The notes below the pieces were generated by a model. That model was not told the DNA's origin and did no database searches. It was given only the letters and a program-made list of their open reading frames with translations. A stretch of DNA of 64,000 bases, taken from Siphonodentalium dalli. Its lineage: Eukaryota; Mollusca; Scaphopoda; Gadilida; Siphonodentaliidae. Positions 49,263 through 58,724 of the stretch are shown here, in pieces. The translations under genes were made by a program, and so were the position numbers. Within the stretch, counting starts at the first letter, position 1. Every line of letters begins with the position of its first letter. The stretch covers positions 151,101,577 through 151,165,576 of the forward strand of contig CP136065.1 in assembly GCA_032622095.1 (NCBI GenBank). Direction: 5' to 3'.

Positions 49263-49435
49263 TTTCTGCATCTGAGCTGATAATAAACGCTCTTTATTTA
49301 TCATATAATCAATTTTTACTCATTTAAGACATCTGATGTCAACGGCATCGATTCCATGACACTCCAATTTACCCCTGTGTTTCAATTTTTACCGACCAGT
49401 TTCAACAATTTTTGGCTATATGATTAGTTAGTTAA

Positions 49436-49650
49436 AGATGCATTATCCGAATTAACGCTCCCAAATACTATTGCTTTGGCTTCGTTGGGGGGGGGGGGGG
49501 TAAACTATTTGATTCGAGTTGAGGAACCCACCCATCAAAGCTCAGAGCGATCAGATATCGACTTTTGAAGTTTGTTATTTGCAATTATTTGTGGCCCAGA
49601 AAACAGTCGTCCAACCGACGGTCTCGGACAAAATTGCGGATGAAGATGGA
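49436..49650 (+). mobile_element. TTAA MITE, family F1 (half copy e)
   Basis: Starts at TTAA|AGATGCATTATCCGAATTAA and follows the F1 left arm to 'gaagatgga' near 49650. The right arm is missing. It includes a G14 run (49487-49500). It cuts off the outer right arm of the foldback element at 44985-49435. Confidence 0.7.
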
Positions 49651-49789
49651 TCTTGAATCCTGAATTGTTCCCCAAGGCGGATTTTAGCGGATTTTTGATA
49701 TGTTATTCCTGATACTTGTGCGCGCGCAAAATGAGAGCAAAACCAGCTTTATAAAAAAAAATTCAGGTTCAACCTCCCGACGACCACAC

Positions 49790-51145
49790 TATACCATAAC
49801 AAGCTATAGTGATTGGAGCTACATGGACCTTATTTGGCAATATATAACTGGTGCAGCTCTGGTAAGAACTGATGCGACACTGATTGGAGTTACATGGACC
49901 TTATTTGGCAATGTATTACTGGTGGTGCTCTGCTATTAACTGATGCGATACTGATTGGAAATACAGGGACCTTATTTGACAATATATATCTGGTACTGCT
50001 CTGTTATGAACAAATGCGATACTGATTCGAATTATAGGGACCTTATTTGGCAATATATAACTGGCGCTGCTCTGGTATGAACTGATACGATACTGATTTG
50101 AAATACATGGACTATATTTGGCAATATATAACTGGTTTTGCTCTGGTATGAACTGATGCGACACTGTTTGGAGTTACAGGGACTTTATTTGGCAATATTA
50201 AACTGGTGCTGCTCTGGTATAAACTGAGGCGACACCGATTGGAGTTCCATGGACCTTATTTGGCAATATATAACTGGTGCTGCACTGGTACCCACTGGTT
50301 GGGGTTACGGGAACCTTATTTGGCAATATATAACTGGTGCTGCTCAGGTATGAACTGATGCGACATCGATTCGTATTACAGTGACCTTATTCACTGACAT
50401 AACTGGTACTGCTCTGGTATGAACTGATGCGACACCGGCCTATGTGATTGTTTTAGCTTTGGTTCGTTAATTACGCTTGCGTATGCTCATATTATATTGC
50501 CAAATAAGGTCCATGTAACTCCAATCAATGTCGCCTCAGTTCATACCAGAGCAGCACCAGTTATATATTGCCAAATAAGGTCCCTGTAATATCAATAGGT
50601 GTCGCATCAGTTCTTACCTGAGCAGCACCAGTTATATATCGCCGAATAAGGTCCCTGTAATATCAATCGGTGTCGCATCACTTCTTACCAGAGCAGCATC
50701 AGTTATAAATCACCGAATAAGGTCCATGTAATATCAATCGGTGTCGCATCAGTTCACACCAGAGCAGCACCAGTTATATATTGCCAAATAATGTCCATGT
50801 AACTCCAATCGGTGTCGCATCAGTTCATACCAGAGCAGCACCAGTTATATATTACCAAATAAGGTCCATGTAACTCCAATCAGTGTCCCATCAGTTCATA
50901 CCAGAGCAGCACCAGTTATATATTGCCAAATAAGGTCCTTGGAACTCCAATCAGTGTCGCCTCAGTTTATACCAGAGCAGCACCAGTTTTATATTGCCGA
51001 ATAAGGTCCCTGTAACTTCAAACAGTGTCGCATCAGTTTATACCAGAGCAGCACCAGTTTTATATTACCAAATAAGGTCCATGTAACTTCAATCAGTGTC
51101 GCATCAGTTCATACCAGAGCAGCACCAGTTATATATTGCCAAAAA
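49790..51145. repeat. Palindromic tandem array, 71-bp units
   Basis: About nine forward units (49790-50430) with 'ggaccttatttggcaatat', 'aactggtgctgctctggta' and 'gaactgatgcgacac'. A ~60-bp junction (50430-50490) follows, then about nine reverse units (50490-51145). Unit length is 71 bp where complete. The two halves have similar copy number, so the whole can fold into a ~650-bp arm cruciform. ORFs here are artefacts. Confidence 0.92.
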
Positions 51146-51653
51146 AAAATAAAAAAATAACACAATAAATTGCCTGCGGGGAAAATAGCGCTACATTTTA
51201 TTGGAGTTACCTAACCTGAAAATGGGATAAGTTTTCTGTACGGGATTCTCCTTATTGCCGGTTACACGTGCTTCTAAGCAGTTACTTATTACACTTTGTA
51301 AAAATCTACTCCTCTGCGAGATGGATATTTTTGCATATGGCGATAGCTAATGAATAATATTGTTTAATTGACTGAATAACATCTATACAGTAGGCCAGGC
51401 CGGGCTATGCGTCATTTTATTCACAATTTTAAGGTGTAGGCCAACTGAGCATTGGCATAGCCTATAATTATATAGGCCTATCTAGGCGGCTAGGCCTAAT
51501 GGGGACCAATTGCAACTTCTCGGATTATCGTATACTTGGCAGAAACAGTCTATTGCGTACGGAAATAACCGAGGTTTGCCGATTGATACGGGGACATATA
51601 TATCTAGGCCCATAACAAAATGTAGGCCTATACATAGCCTAATCTTAAGTGAG

Positions 51654-51656
<3 letters not shown>

Positions 51657-51713
<57 letters not shown>
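51657..51713. repeat. (TA)n microsatellite
   Basis: A pure TA tract of ~57 bp. Confidence 0.95.
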
Positions 51714-51716
<3 letters not shown>

Positions 51717-51791
51717 AATATAATTGATAGAACAAACCACTATTATCGATTTTTGTTTTGTTATTCATTTAAAATACGTCTCAATTACCAT

Positions 51792-52233
51792 CAGGGGCGC
51801 CGGAAGAGGGGGGAAGAGGGGCAGCGGGGCAGGACTTGCCCTTTTTCTGGAGACAGAAAATGCTTTTTGTGTGTTTTTATAGCAAAATGTGACTGTTTTG
51901 GTCCAAATACCACCAAATTCACAAGGAATATTAATTTGTTGTCAATTTTATCACAAAACGGCCATAAAACCGACAAATACCTTTAAAATAGGGATTTTTG
52001 CCACAATGAATTATATGATAAAATGGTATATTGACAAAAAGAACATTGGGACCGCCCGGGACCGCCCGTGTGGCCCCACGTGCCCGTGGACACAATATCT
52101 CGACGTTATAACGTAGCATTATTTTCCCGAGTTTGCGGAGAAAATGAATGCCCTTTTTTGCGGAAAAGTGCCCTTTTTGTAGGCTCTGCCCCCCCCCCCC
52201 CCCCCCTGCCCTTGGATGCTTCCGGCGCCCCTG
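51792..52233. mobile_element. hAT-type MITE with exact 8-bp target duplication
   Basis: A 442-bp element starting CAGGGGCGCCGGAAG and ending with an approximate complement (CTTCCGGCGCCCCTG). It is flanked by identical 8-bp copies of ATTACCAT (51784-51791 and 52234-52241). CAG...CTG ends with 8-bp duplications are diagnostic of the hAT superfamily. It contains a C19 run (52188-52206) near the right end. It has no transposase. Confidence 0.93.
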
Positions 52234-52711
52234 ATTACCATATACACACCGTTACTCCCTTTAAAGTCGTCTCTTTAGCCCATTTTAGAGAACATTCGCG
52301 AATTTGTGAATCCCGCAAAGGGACACCCGCAAACGGGGACCCACTGCAAATCGTCGCACCGTGAGATTCCTTCTTCCGTTTTCGAGATTCCAAATTTTGT
52401 GTAGCACAAGATCAGTTTCCGGTATGCGTTGCATCCAAGATAAACAACTTGGAGTTATAATTCAATATTTCACGAACAAAACATCGAATGGAGGTTAATA
52501 TAGTAAGAACCATAGGTACAAAATAGGAATAGGACGAAGACAGTAATGTATTGTTTGTAATTATAATAGGAGGAACGGGTAGCTCAGTTCAACAATTGGT
52601 TTGTGGGCCGACCTAGACCCAGTTGAGTCACATACATGATATACACATGTATGAGACTCAGATTGGGTCAGTAGTGGCCAAATCTGATGCTCATACCTTT
52701 TCTAATTACAG

Positions 52712-52812
52712 GCGACAAAGGACTCCTGGTCGCAGATTCTGCTTGGTTCTCTTATTATGGTGACAATAAAGACAAGATTCCACCAAAAGTTCCGAAATCC
52801 GCGCCTTCATGA
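52712..52812 (+). CDS. Terminal coding exon, copy A1 (unknown gene)
   Basis: The acceptor 'ccttttctaattacag' is followed by a phase-1 exon: 'GC' completes a codon, then 32 codons beginning 'DKGLLVADSAWFSYYGDNKD', continuing 'KIPPKVPKSAPS', then TGA. AATAAA (52818-52823) follows within 10 nt. Three other copies keep the frame, acceptor and stop-AATAAA arrangement, which argues for a real C-terminal exon. The family is not recognised. No matching upstream exon is found on this strand before it, so this copy may be an orphan. Confidence 0.55.
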
Positions 52813-54587
52813 GCTAAAATAAAGACTTTTGTCATTTGTGCAAAAGAAATTGTTGTCTGTCTGTTTACGGAAGCGATATTTCACCACATGTTAATGCTGT
52901 TTGTCATGCGCAGTTCAATGTTTCATGATGGTCAATAAAACGTGTACTCCACCCCGAAGACGACTGTTGGAAATGTGTACTTGGAAGATATTATGGAAAA
53001 ACTAAATTCTTTTGCTAAATGTTATGCTACTATGCCAATTTATTACATATGTAATAAAAATATTACCGAAAAATTATCAACATATACTTTTTAATAGAAT
53101 TGTTGCTTCGAAAATATACTATTTAAAACGTGTACTCCAAGCCAGAATGAGAAAAAGTGTAGCCGAGTTAGATCATGCTTTATTACCCACTTCTACAAAA
53201 TGTTGTATTATACTTTCAACAAGTCTCACATTTGTCATGGTGTCAAAAAATGACATACTCCGGCCCTGACGCCGACTCGGGGAAATTGTGTGTATACCGG
53301 TACCGATACTCGGAAGATATATGGTATAATTGCATCACTATACGGTATATATACTTATATCATTGTTAACTTCATTAAAAGTTGAACAAAACAATCATTC
53401 TCCTATTATAATAAAGTGTACATCGAAATAGCATTAAAAAGTGTAGGCCTACTGCCCTACTCCGGATCCGACTCATACATTTGGCCAATATCGGGGTTTT
53501 TTTTTTCATTCAGTGTCTATTTGTTCAGTTTAATTACGGTACCTACTCTCGTCCTGTATCTGGGATTGGGATAAGCAGACTTCATGGTAGCCGTTTTGTT
53601 ATAGTTTTCTTTGTCCTGGTTTTCCCCCTGCACTAACAGCTACAAACTTGCACCATCATCTGGTCGTCCGTTGTTCGCACAGTAGTGAAACAAACGCTAT
53701 TTATTTATACCATATCAGGAATAGACTCACACGGAATGCTCTTTTCCAAAAGCAAATATTTTTAGGTGTAACATGTTTTCATATTAGCGAAACAAACGCT
53801 AATTATAATAACCTATTTAGTGACACTTTAGTGATAATATATCGCCATTTTATTGTTCATAAATAGGCCTAACAAGTTTTGAGACTTTTTTTTACCATAC
53901 AGTTTCAAGACTGGTTTATAGCATTAGTCTGTTGCAGTAAATCGATTCTGATAACTAAAGCTTATTTTGAACAAATGTTGTTATTGTATATATATACGCA
54001 ATAGGCACACGAAAGCAAACCTTATGGGTGTTAGAATACAAACACAGTTCGCGCAGCTATCAATGCGCGACGATGTGATTATGGCATTTTTTTGACACCA
54101 TGCATGACAAATGTGAGAACTGATTATGTTTCACTGAATAAAATAATTACTTCATATCACCAATATATTTCTACAACTTGTTGAAAGTATAATACAACAT
54201 TTTGTAGAAGTGGGTAATAAAGCATGATCTAACTCGGCTACACTTTTTCTCATTCTGGCTTGGAGTACACGTTTTAAATAGTATATTTTCGAAGCAACAA
54301 TTCTATTAAAAAGTATATGTTGATAATTTTTCGGTAATATTTTTATTACATATGTAATAAATTGGCATAGTAGCATAACATTTAGCAAAAGAATTTAGTT
54401 TTTCCATAATATCTTCCAAGTACACATTTCCAACAGTCGTCTTCGGGGTGGAGTACACGTTTTATTGACCATCATGAAACATTGAACTGCGCATGACAAA
54501 CAGCATTAACATGTGGTGAAATATCGCTTCCGTAAACAGACAGACAACAATTTCTTTTGCACAAATGACAAAAGTCTTTATTTTAGC

Positions 54588-54688
54588 TCATGAAGGCGCG
54601 GATTTCGGAACTTTTGGTGGAATCTTGTCTTTATTGTCACCATAATAAGAGAACCAAGCAGAATCTGCGACCAGGAGTCCTTTGTCGC
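54588..54688 (-). CDS. Terminal coding exon, copy A2 (unknown gene)
   Basis: A mirror of copy A1 on the minus strand, identical in sequence by inspection and including acceptor and stop. It starts at 54688 after 'ttctaattacag' and ends with TGA at 54588-54590. It lies back to back with copy B1 (only 252 bp between the exons), so both can have at most very short upstream introns here before rearranged sequence. Confidence 0.55.
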
Positions 54689-54940
54689 CTGTAATTAGAA
54701 AAGGTATGAGCATCAGATTTGGCCACTACTGACCCAATCTGAAGCTCTAAAGAGTGTAAATCTTTAGAGCTTCCCTGGAGCTAGGGCCGACCTCTGTCTC
54801 TCAGTCTCAGTCTCACTCCTTCAAAAAAGGGGACACACTAATAGTTAGTTCCGGGGAAACTCGAAAGATTTACACTCTTTTGAGTTTCGGCTTGCGTGTG
54901 TACATTTTGTATCTGATCCTCATACCTTTTCTATTTACAG

Positions 54941-55050
54941 GCGATAAAGGACTCCTGGCGCCAGATTCTGCTTGGTTCTCTTCTTATGGTGACAATAAAG
55001 ACAAGATTCCACCAAAAGTTCCGAAATCCACACCTTGTTGTGCTAAATAA
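54941..55050 (+). CDS. Terminal coding exon, copy B1 (unknown gene)
   Basis: The acceptor 'ccttttctatttacag' is followed by a phase-1 start, then 35 codons beginning 'DKGLLAPDSAWFSSYGDNKD', continuing 'KIPPKVPKSTPCCAK', then TAA overlapping an AATAAA (55046-55051). Compared with pair A it has A-P for V-A, S for Y, and a longer C-terminus ending CCAK. Conservation of frame across the diverged A and B pairs favours past selection as protein. Confidence 0.55.
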
Positions 55051-55459
55051 AAGACATTTGTCATTTGTCAATTTTGCGCAAACACAATTTATTTCCTGGT
55101 TACGTTTGTTTGACTTTCTGTTCCAGCATGTCAAATTGTTGTCATGCGCAGTGCCATCGTTCAAATTGCACCGGATATCGGAGATACTATATACCGAGAC
55201 CAACCAATAACAAACGCTAACTACCGAGAACAAGTCTAAATGTGATAATTAAGTCATAATAATGTTTAATTATAGTGAATGTATCAGTCTTGAGTGGATA
55301 TTATATCATATTTGATATTTAATATGACATATTATGGGTATACCGATAACTTGAAACATCATTTAAATTCTTTATTCTCATCACCCATTTAATGCATACA
55401 CAAATATAATATAATGCATACATAAATAAACATGTTTAATGATTTGTCAGGATACCTGA

Positions 55460-55590
55460 ATTATAATGAATAGCCAGGTTTATTAGATATATATATATAA
55501 TATATATAATATATATTATATAATATATGTTAAATATGTTATATATGTTTTTACATATGACATATATATATATATATATATATATATTAC
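55460..55590. repeat. AT-rich (TA)n tract, left side of pair B spacer
   Basis: Alternating TATA/ATAT sequence that can pair with the similar tract at 56280-56450. Confidence 0.85.
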
Positions 55591-56290
55591 TAGAAGGTGA
55601 CCCGACTTCGTCCGGGCTATTCAAAAATCAAATTTCAAGTCGATAGCTCCACCGTTTCCGAGATCTGGTCTGCGCATGCGCGAAGCTGGCGTCGCACGGG
55701 CTCGGCGACCCGATAAAATTCGTATCCGGGGCAAGATACATACACATACCAAATTTCAAGTCGATAGCTCCACCTGTTTCCGAGATATATAGCACAATGT
55801 CATTTGCGGATACCTCGGCCGGTGATGAGTTAACGCGACATCGGTCAGTTAAGAGTTAACGCGATCACGTCACGATCTGTTGATGGCGTAATATATTTAC
55901 GCAATGTTTTCCGATGAGCGAAGCATGGTCCTGCGTTCTTCCCGATAATTAAGGTAGAAACTTTAAACGTACACAGGCGTGTGATACATCATTGGAAAGA
56001 TGAAGCGCCACAGATTCTAAATTATATGACTGGCAATTTATTATTCGCGCTATATCGAATCGATTTGTGAGCACCGAACTGAAATATATTAGCGCAAAAC
56101 GGCGTAAAAACAGATTTGACCTCGGCACGTGAAAAGTTGAGCTCGGATCTGAAAATTAATAGGCCTATGCCACTTCCCGACAGAAAATACCCCCACATAC
56201 CAAGTTTCATCGAAATCGGCTCGGTCGTTTTCGAGTCCATCGCGATCACACACACACACAGACACACAGATCTTCCAAAATATATAATAG
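55590..56290 (+). repeat. Retroelement-like tail with repeated 'caaatttcaagtcgat' blocks
   Basis: Starts with the self-complementary 'cccgacttcgtccggg'. It has two near-identical blocks ('atttcaagtcgatagctcca' near 55632 and 55756) and a third related block ('agtttcatcgaaatcggctc', near 56203) leading into an (AC)n tail (56248-56270). Such 'aatttcatcgaaatcggt...cacacaca' tails are common in invertebrate non-LTR and SINE 3' ends (recollection). No RT is encoded here. Confidence 0.5.
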
Positions 56291-56450
56291 ATATATTATA
56301 TAATATATATTATATAACATGTATATTATATTATAATATAATATATATATGATATATATAATATATATATAATATATATACCATATTATAACAAATATGA
56401 TATAATCTATATTAATATTTAATATATATATTCTATATATATCTAATAAA
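56280..56450. repeat. AT-rich tract, right side of pair B spacer
   Basis: TATA-rich, self-complementary sequence ending where the right arm begins ('ctaataaacctggctattc'). Confidence 0.85.
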
Positions 56451-56874
56451 CCTGGCTATTCATAATAATTCAGGTTTCCGGGCAAATCATTAAACATGTT
56501 TATTTATGTATGCATTATATTATATTTGTGTATGCATTGTGATGAGAATAAAGAATTCAATTGATGTTTCAAGTTATCGGTATACCCATAATATATGTCA
56601 TTTTAAATGTCAAACATGGTATAATATCCACTTAAGACTGATACATTCACTATAATTAAACATTATTATGACTTAATTATCACATTTAGACTTGTTCTCG
56701 GTAGTTAGCGTTTGTTATTGGTTGGTCTCGGTATATAGTATCTCCGATATTCGGTGCAATTTGAACGATGGCACTGCGCATGACAACAATTTGACATGCT
56801 GGAACAGAAAGTCAAACGAACGTAACCAGGAAATAAATTGTGTTTGCGCAAAATTGACAAATGATAAATGTCTT

Positions 56875-56984
56875 TTATTTAGCACAACAAGGTGTGGATT
56901 TCGGAACTTTTGGTGGAATCTTGTCTTTATTGTCACCATAATAAGAGAACCAAGCAGAATCTGGCACCAGGAGTCCTTTATCGC
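56875..56984 (-). CDS. Terminal coding exon, copy B2 (unknown gene)
   Basis: The minus-strand partner of B1: 35 codons from the phase-1 start at 56984 to TAA 56875-56877, with V-P in place of A-P and Y in place of S relative to B1 and the same 'STPCCAK' end. Acceptor and poly(A) signal are preserved. It is about 800 bp from the duplicated internal exon at 57.72-57.93 kb, which lies on the other strand. Confidence 0.55.
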
Positions 56985-57547
56985 CTGTAAATAGAAAAGG
57001 TATGAGCTTCAGATAGACACTGATAGTACGGAAGTAGAGTCTCAATACAGATGTATATCATGTATTGTGACTCAATAGGGTCTAACTAATAGTTGCAGTC
57101 CGAGTCCAGTACAATGTGTAGTTGGGATTTTCAATTTCGTTTATTGTCGTTAATATAATTCCAATAGTGATGAATATTGGTTTGTGGTAAGTTATGCCAA
57201 TTACAAATAAAAAAACTAAAAAGATAATTTGTAAGTCACTAAGGTCAAGACGTACCACATACAGATACAGATATATTTCAACTTTTAATTTATTTTATCG
57301 ACTTTTTTCGTTCTCCAGCACACTAAAAGTTGTAGTTGGAATCAGCCGAGCCGGCCGCCGAGTCGCTATAATTAGCTGTTAATTGCTATTGTTAGGCGGC
57401 TGATTGGATTAAGTCAGTGGTGGGTCACATGAAGATCAAAGGGCAAGTAGAGGGGAATAAAAACAAACAATGACTTTTTATTAAGCAATATATGAATGTT
57501 TAGCAATTTTAAAGATTACTCTTTAGCAAGTTTAGGAGAAAGTGTGT

Positions 57548-57563
57548 GGCCCTGAAAAGGGCC
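57548..57563 (-). terminator. Histone-type 3' stem-loop
   Basis: On the minus strand GGCCCT-TTTC-AGGGCC forms a perfect 6-bp stem with a TTTC loop. It is preceded by AAAAC and followed by ACACA, a textbook match to the metazoan replication-dependent histone mRNA 3' element. A purine core AAAGAG lies ~24 nt downstream (57519-57524), where the U7-binding histone downstream element is expected. No histone coding sequence precedes it; the nearest frame with a well placed stop ends '...RRRRWKSR' 9 nt before the stem. It may be an orphan end of a captured or decayed histone gene. Confidence 0.65.
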
Positions 57564-57722
57564 GTTTTTTTTTATCTTGACTTCCATCTTCTTCGCCGTG
57601 AACTGCACCTGAAATTATAAACTTGAAAAACATTAATAACACCTGAAATAAAACGTGATATTAGTACATTATTGATATATTATTTACATATTAATGACAC
57701 TATAATAATCCGACTGATGTCT

Positions 57723-57794
57723 ACCTCGTTTTCCGATACGTTTACCAAGGAGCTACACGTTCAGCATGCGTAACTAATGGTGACTGGCCTCAAG
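57723..57794 (+). other. Exon-like block 1 with GTGAGT donor
   Basis: An open frame 'VFRYVYQGATRSACVTNGDW' followed by 'PQ' ends at CAAG|GTGAGT, a near-perfect splice donor in phase 1. The 'R-x-x-C-x-x-x-G-x-W' spacing is reminiscent of sushi or HRM Cys domains, but it is too short to assign. Phase 1 matches the phase-1 start of the four terminal exons at 52.7-57.0 kb, so this could be the preceding exon of that gene; however, none of those copies lies downstream on the same strand. Confidence 0.4.
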
Positions 57795-57865
57795 GTGAGT
57801 TAGGCATCAGTTGAATTATAATATATATCAACATTTAAATAATCATGATTAGAATCCTACTTATG

Positions 57866-57931
57866 TCCTCGTTTTCCGATACCAAGGAACTCCACGTTCA
57901 GCGTGTGCCACTAACGGTGACTGATCCCAAG
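57866..57931 (+). pseudogene. Exon-like block 2 (duplicate with TGA)
   Basis: A tandem duplicate of block 1, ~140 bp downstream, with a 6-bp deletion. It keeps 'RSACATNGD' but the Trp codon is TGA (57922-57924) and the donor is CAAG|GTTAGT. The duplicate is therefore broken, while block 1 is intact. Confidence 0.4.
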
Positions 57932-58724
57932 GTTAGTTGGGCATATGTAGGATTCATCATGTATAGCAATAAACCTAATTTATAATTTTGATCAAACTGA
58001 ACAACTGTTGCATATATAACTCTGGGGTTCACCTGTACACATATGGTGTACCCATGTCTCACAATCCTCCTTAGAGCATTCGACCATGTCATCAAATAAA
58101 TTTATAAGTTATAAGTATTCATCTTTTAAAAAACACATTCCTGTGCGTGATATGATCTCACGTGTAACAACAAGTAACAGTATAAACAGTACTTTGATTT
58201 AAGCCGCCAACATATTCCTAACAATAACAATTAACAGCTAATTAGCGACTCGGCGGCCGGCTCGGCTGATTCCAACTACAACTTTTAGTGTGCTGGAGAA
58301 CGAAAAAAGTCGATAAAAGTTGAAATATAAGACTTACAAATTATCTTTTTAGTTTTTTTTATTTGTAATTGGCATAACTTACCATACCACAAACCAAAAA
58401 AATTCATCACTATTGGAATTATATTAACGACAATAAACGAAATTGAAAATCCCAACTACACATTTTACTGGGCTCGGGCTCGGACTACAACTATTAGTGT
58501 GTCCCCAAAAAAGGGCGCAAAGACAACCTTAATTATACCTTATGAATATGATACCTTATGCTGTTAATGGACGCTGGCTTCTGCCACTATGTCCACGTCT
58601 TCTATGTCTGGCTCTCCTAATTCACCAAATTCAGGCCCTATATTTTTAAGTCTATCCAACGCCCGACTCGTCTGAGAACTTGTCAACCCCAATTTGGCTT
58701 TGAAATCAAGTCTCACCTCCTCTC

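Larger units (their letters stand above)
44985..49435. mobile_element. Large foldback element with tandem-repeat arms
   Basis: The left arm (44985-46340) contains seven 15-mer sites at alternating ~132 and ~185 bp spacing, a ~317-bp dimer repeated three times. The right arm is the complement (47640-48250 and 49262-49435), split by ~1 kb of other repeats (48250-49262). The centre (46440-47560) is a satellite that also inverts near 47.285 kb. Shared anchors include 'gttgcaatctggtcagtgaaa' type sequence at 45040 and its complement at 49400, and 'cccaatgattgga' at 46382 with complement near 47620. The layout resembles Drosophila FB-type foldback elements, which also have tandemly repetitive inverted ends. 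It is noncoding. Confidence 0.75.
52612..54745. repeat. Inverted duplication A, arms ~550 bp and nearly identical
   Basis: The left arm (about 52655-53225) and the complementary right arm (54178-54745) appear identical over long tracts, including a 32-codon terminal exon, its splice acceptor and the 3' flank. The spacer (53226-54177) is unique apart from short inverted echoes ('cacatttgtcatg', 53227 and 54118), an F1 fragment (53895-53990) and a paired 15-mer module (~53690-53745). The high identity suggests recent duplication or arm-to-arm conversion. Confidence 0.9.
54895..57020. repeat. Inverted duplication B, arms ~570 bp
   Basis: The left arm (about 54895-55500) and complementary right arm (about 56440-57020) share the terminal exon and a long 3' flank ('gtttaattatagtgaatgt', 'ttattctcatcac', 'ctggctattcat' in complement). 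The arms differ by a few percent, more than in pair A. The spacer is AT-rich with a retroelement-like tail (55590-56290). Beyond the right arm, 57027-57082 matches in complement the sequence just outside pair A (52612-52660). Confidence 0.88.
57085..58498. repeat. Inverted duplication C, arms ~310 bp
   Basis: The left arm (57085-57401) begins 'actaatagttgcagtccgag'; the right arm (58202-58498) is its complement. The arms include 'gtagttgggattttcaattt' and 'gccgccgagtcgc'. A related end motif ('acactaatagtt') also lies at 54833, between pairs A and B. The spacer holds the histone-type stem-loop and two copies of an exon-like block. Confidence 0.88.

Noticed and set aside
52572-52625. tRNA-like 'gggtagctcagttc'
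   Set aside because: Only a box-A-like string; no box B, acceptor stem or anticodon arm could be formed.
53012-53269. 85-codon ORF (repeated on the minus strand at 54152-54388)
   Set aside because: It is the same arm sequence twice; it lies in the 3' flank after the AATAAA of the terminal exon and has no start context or domain.
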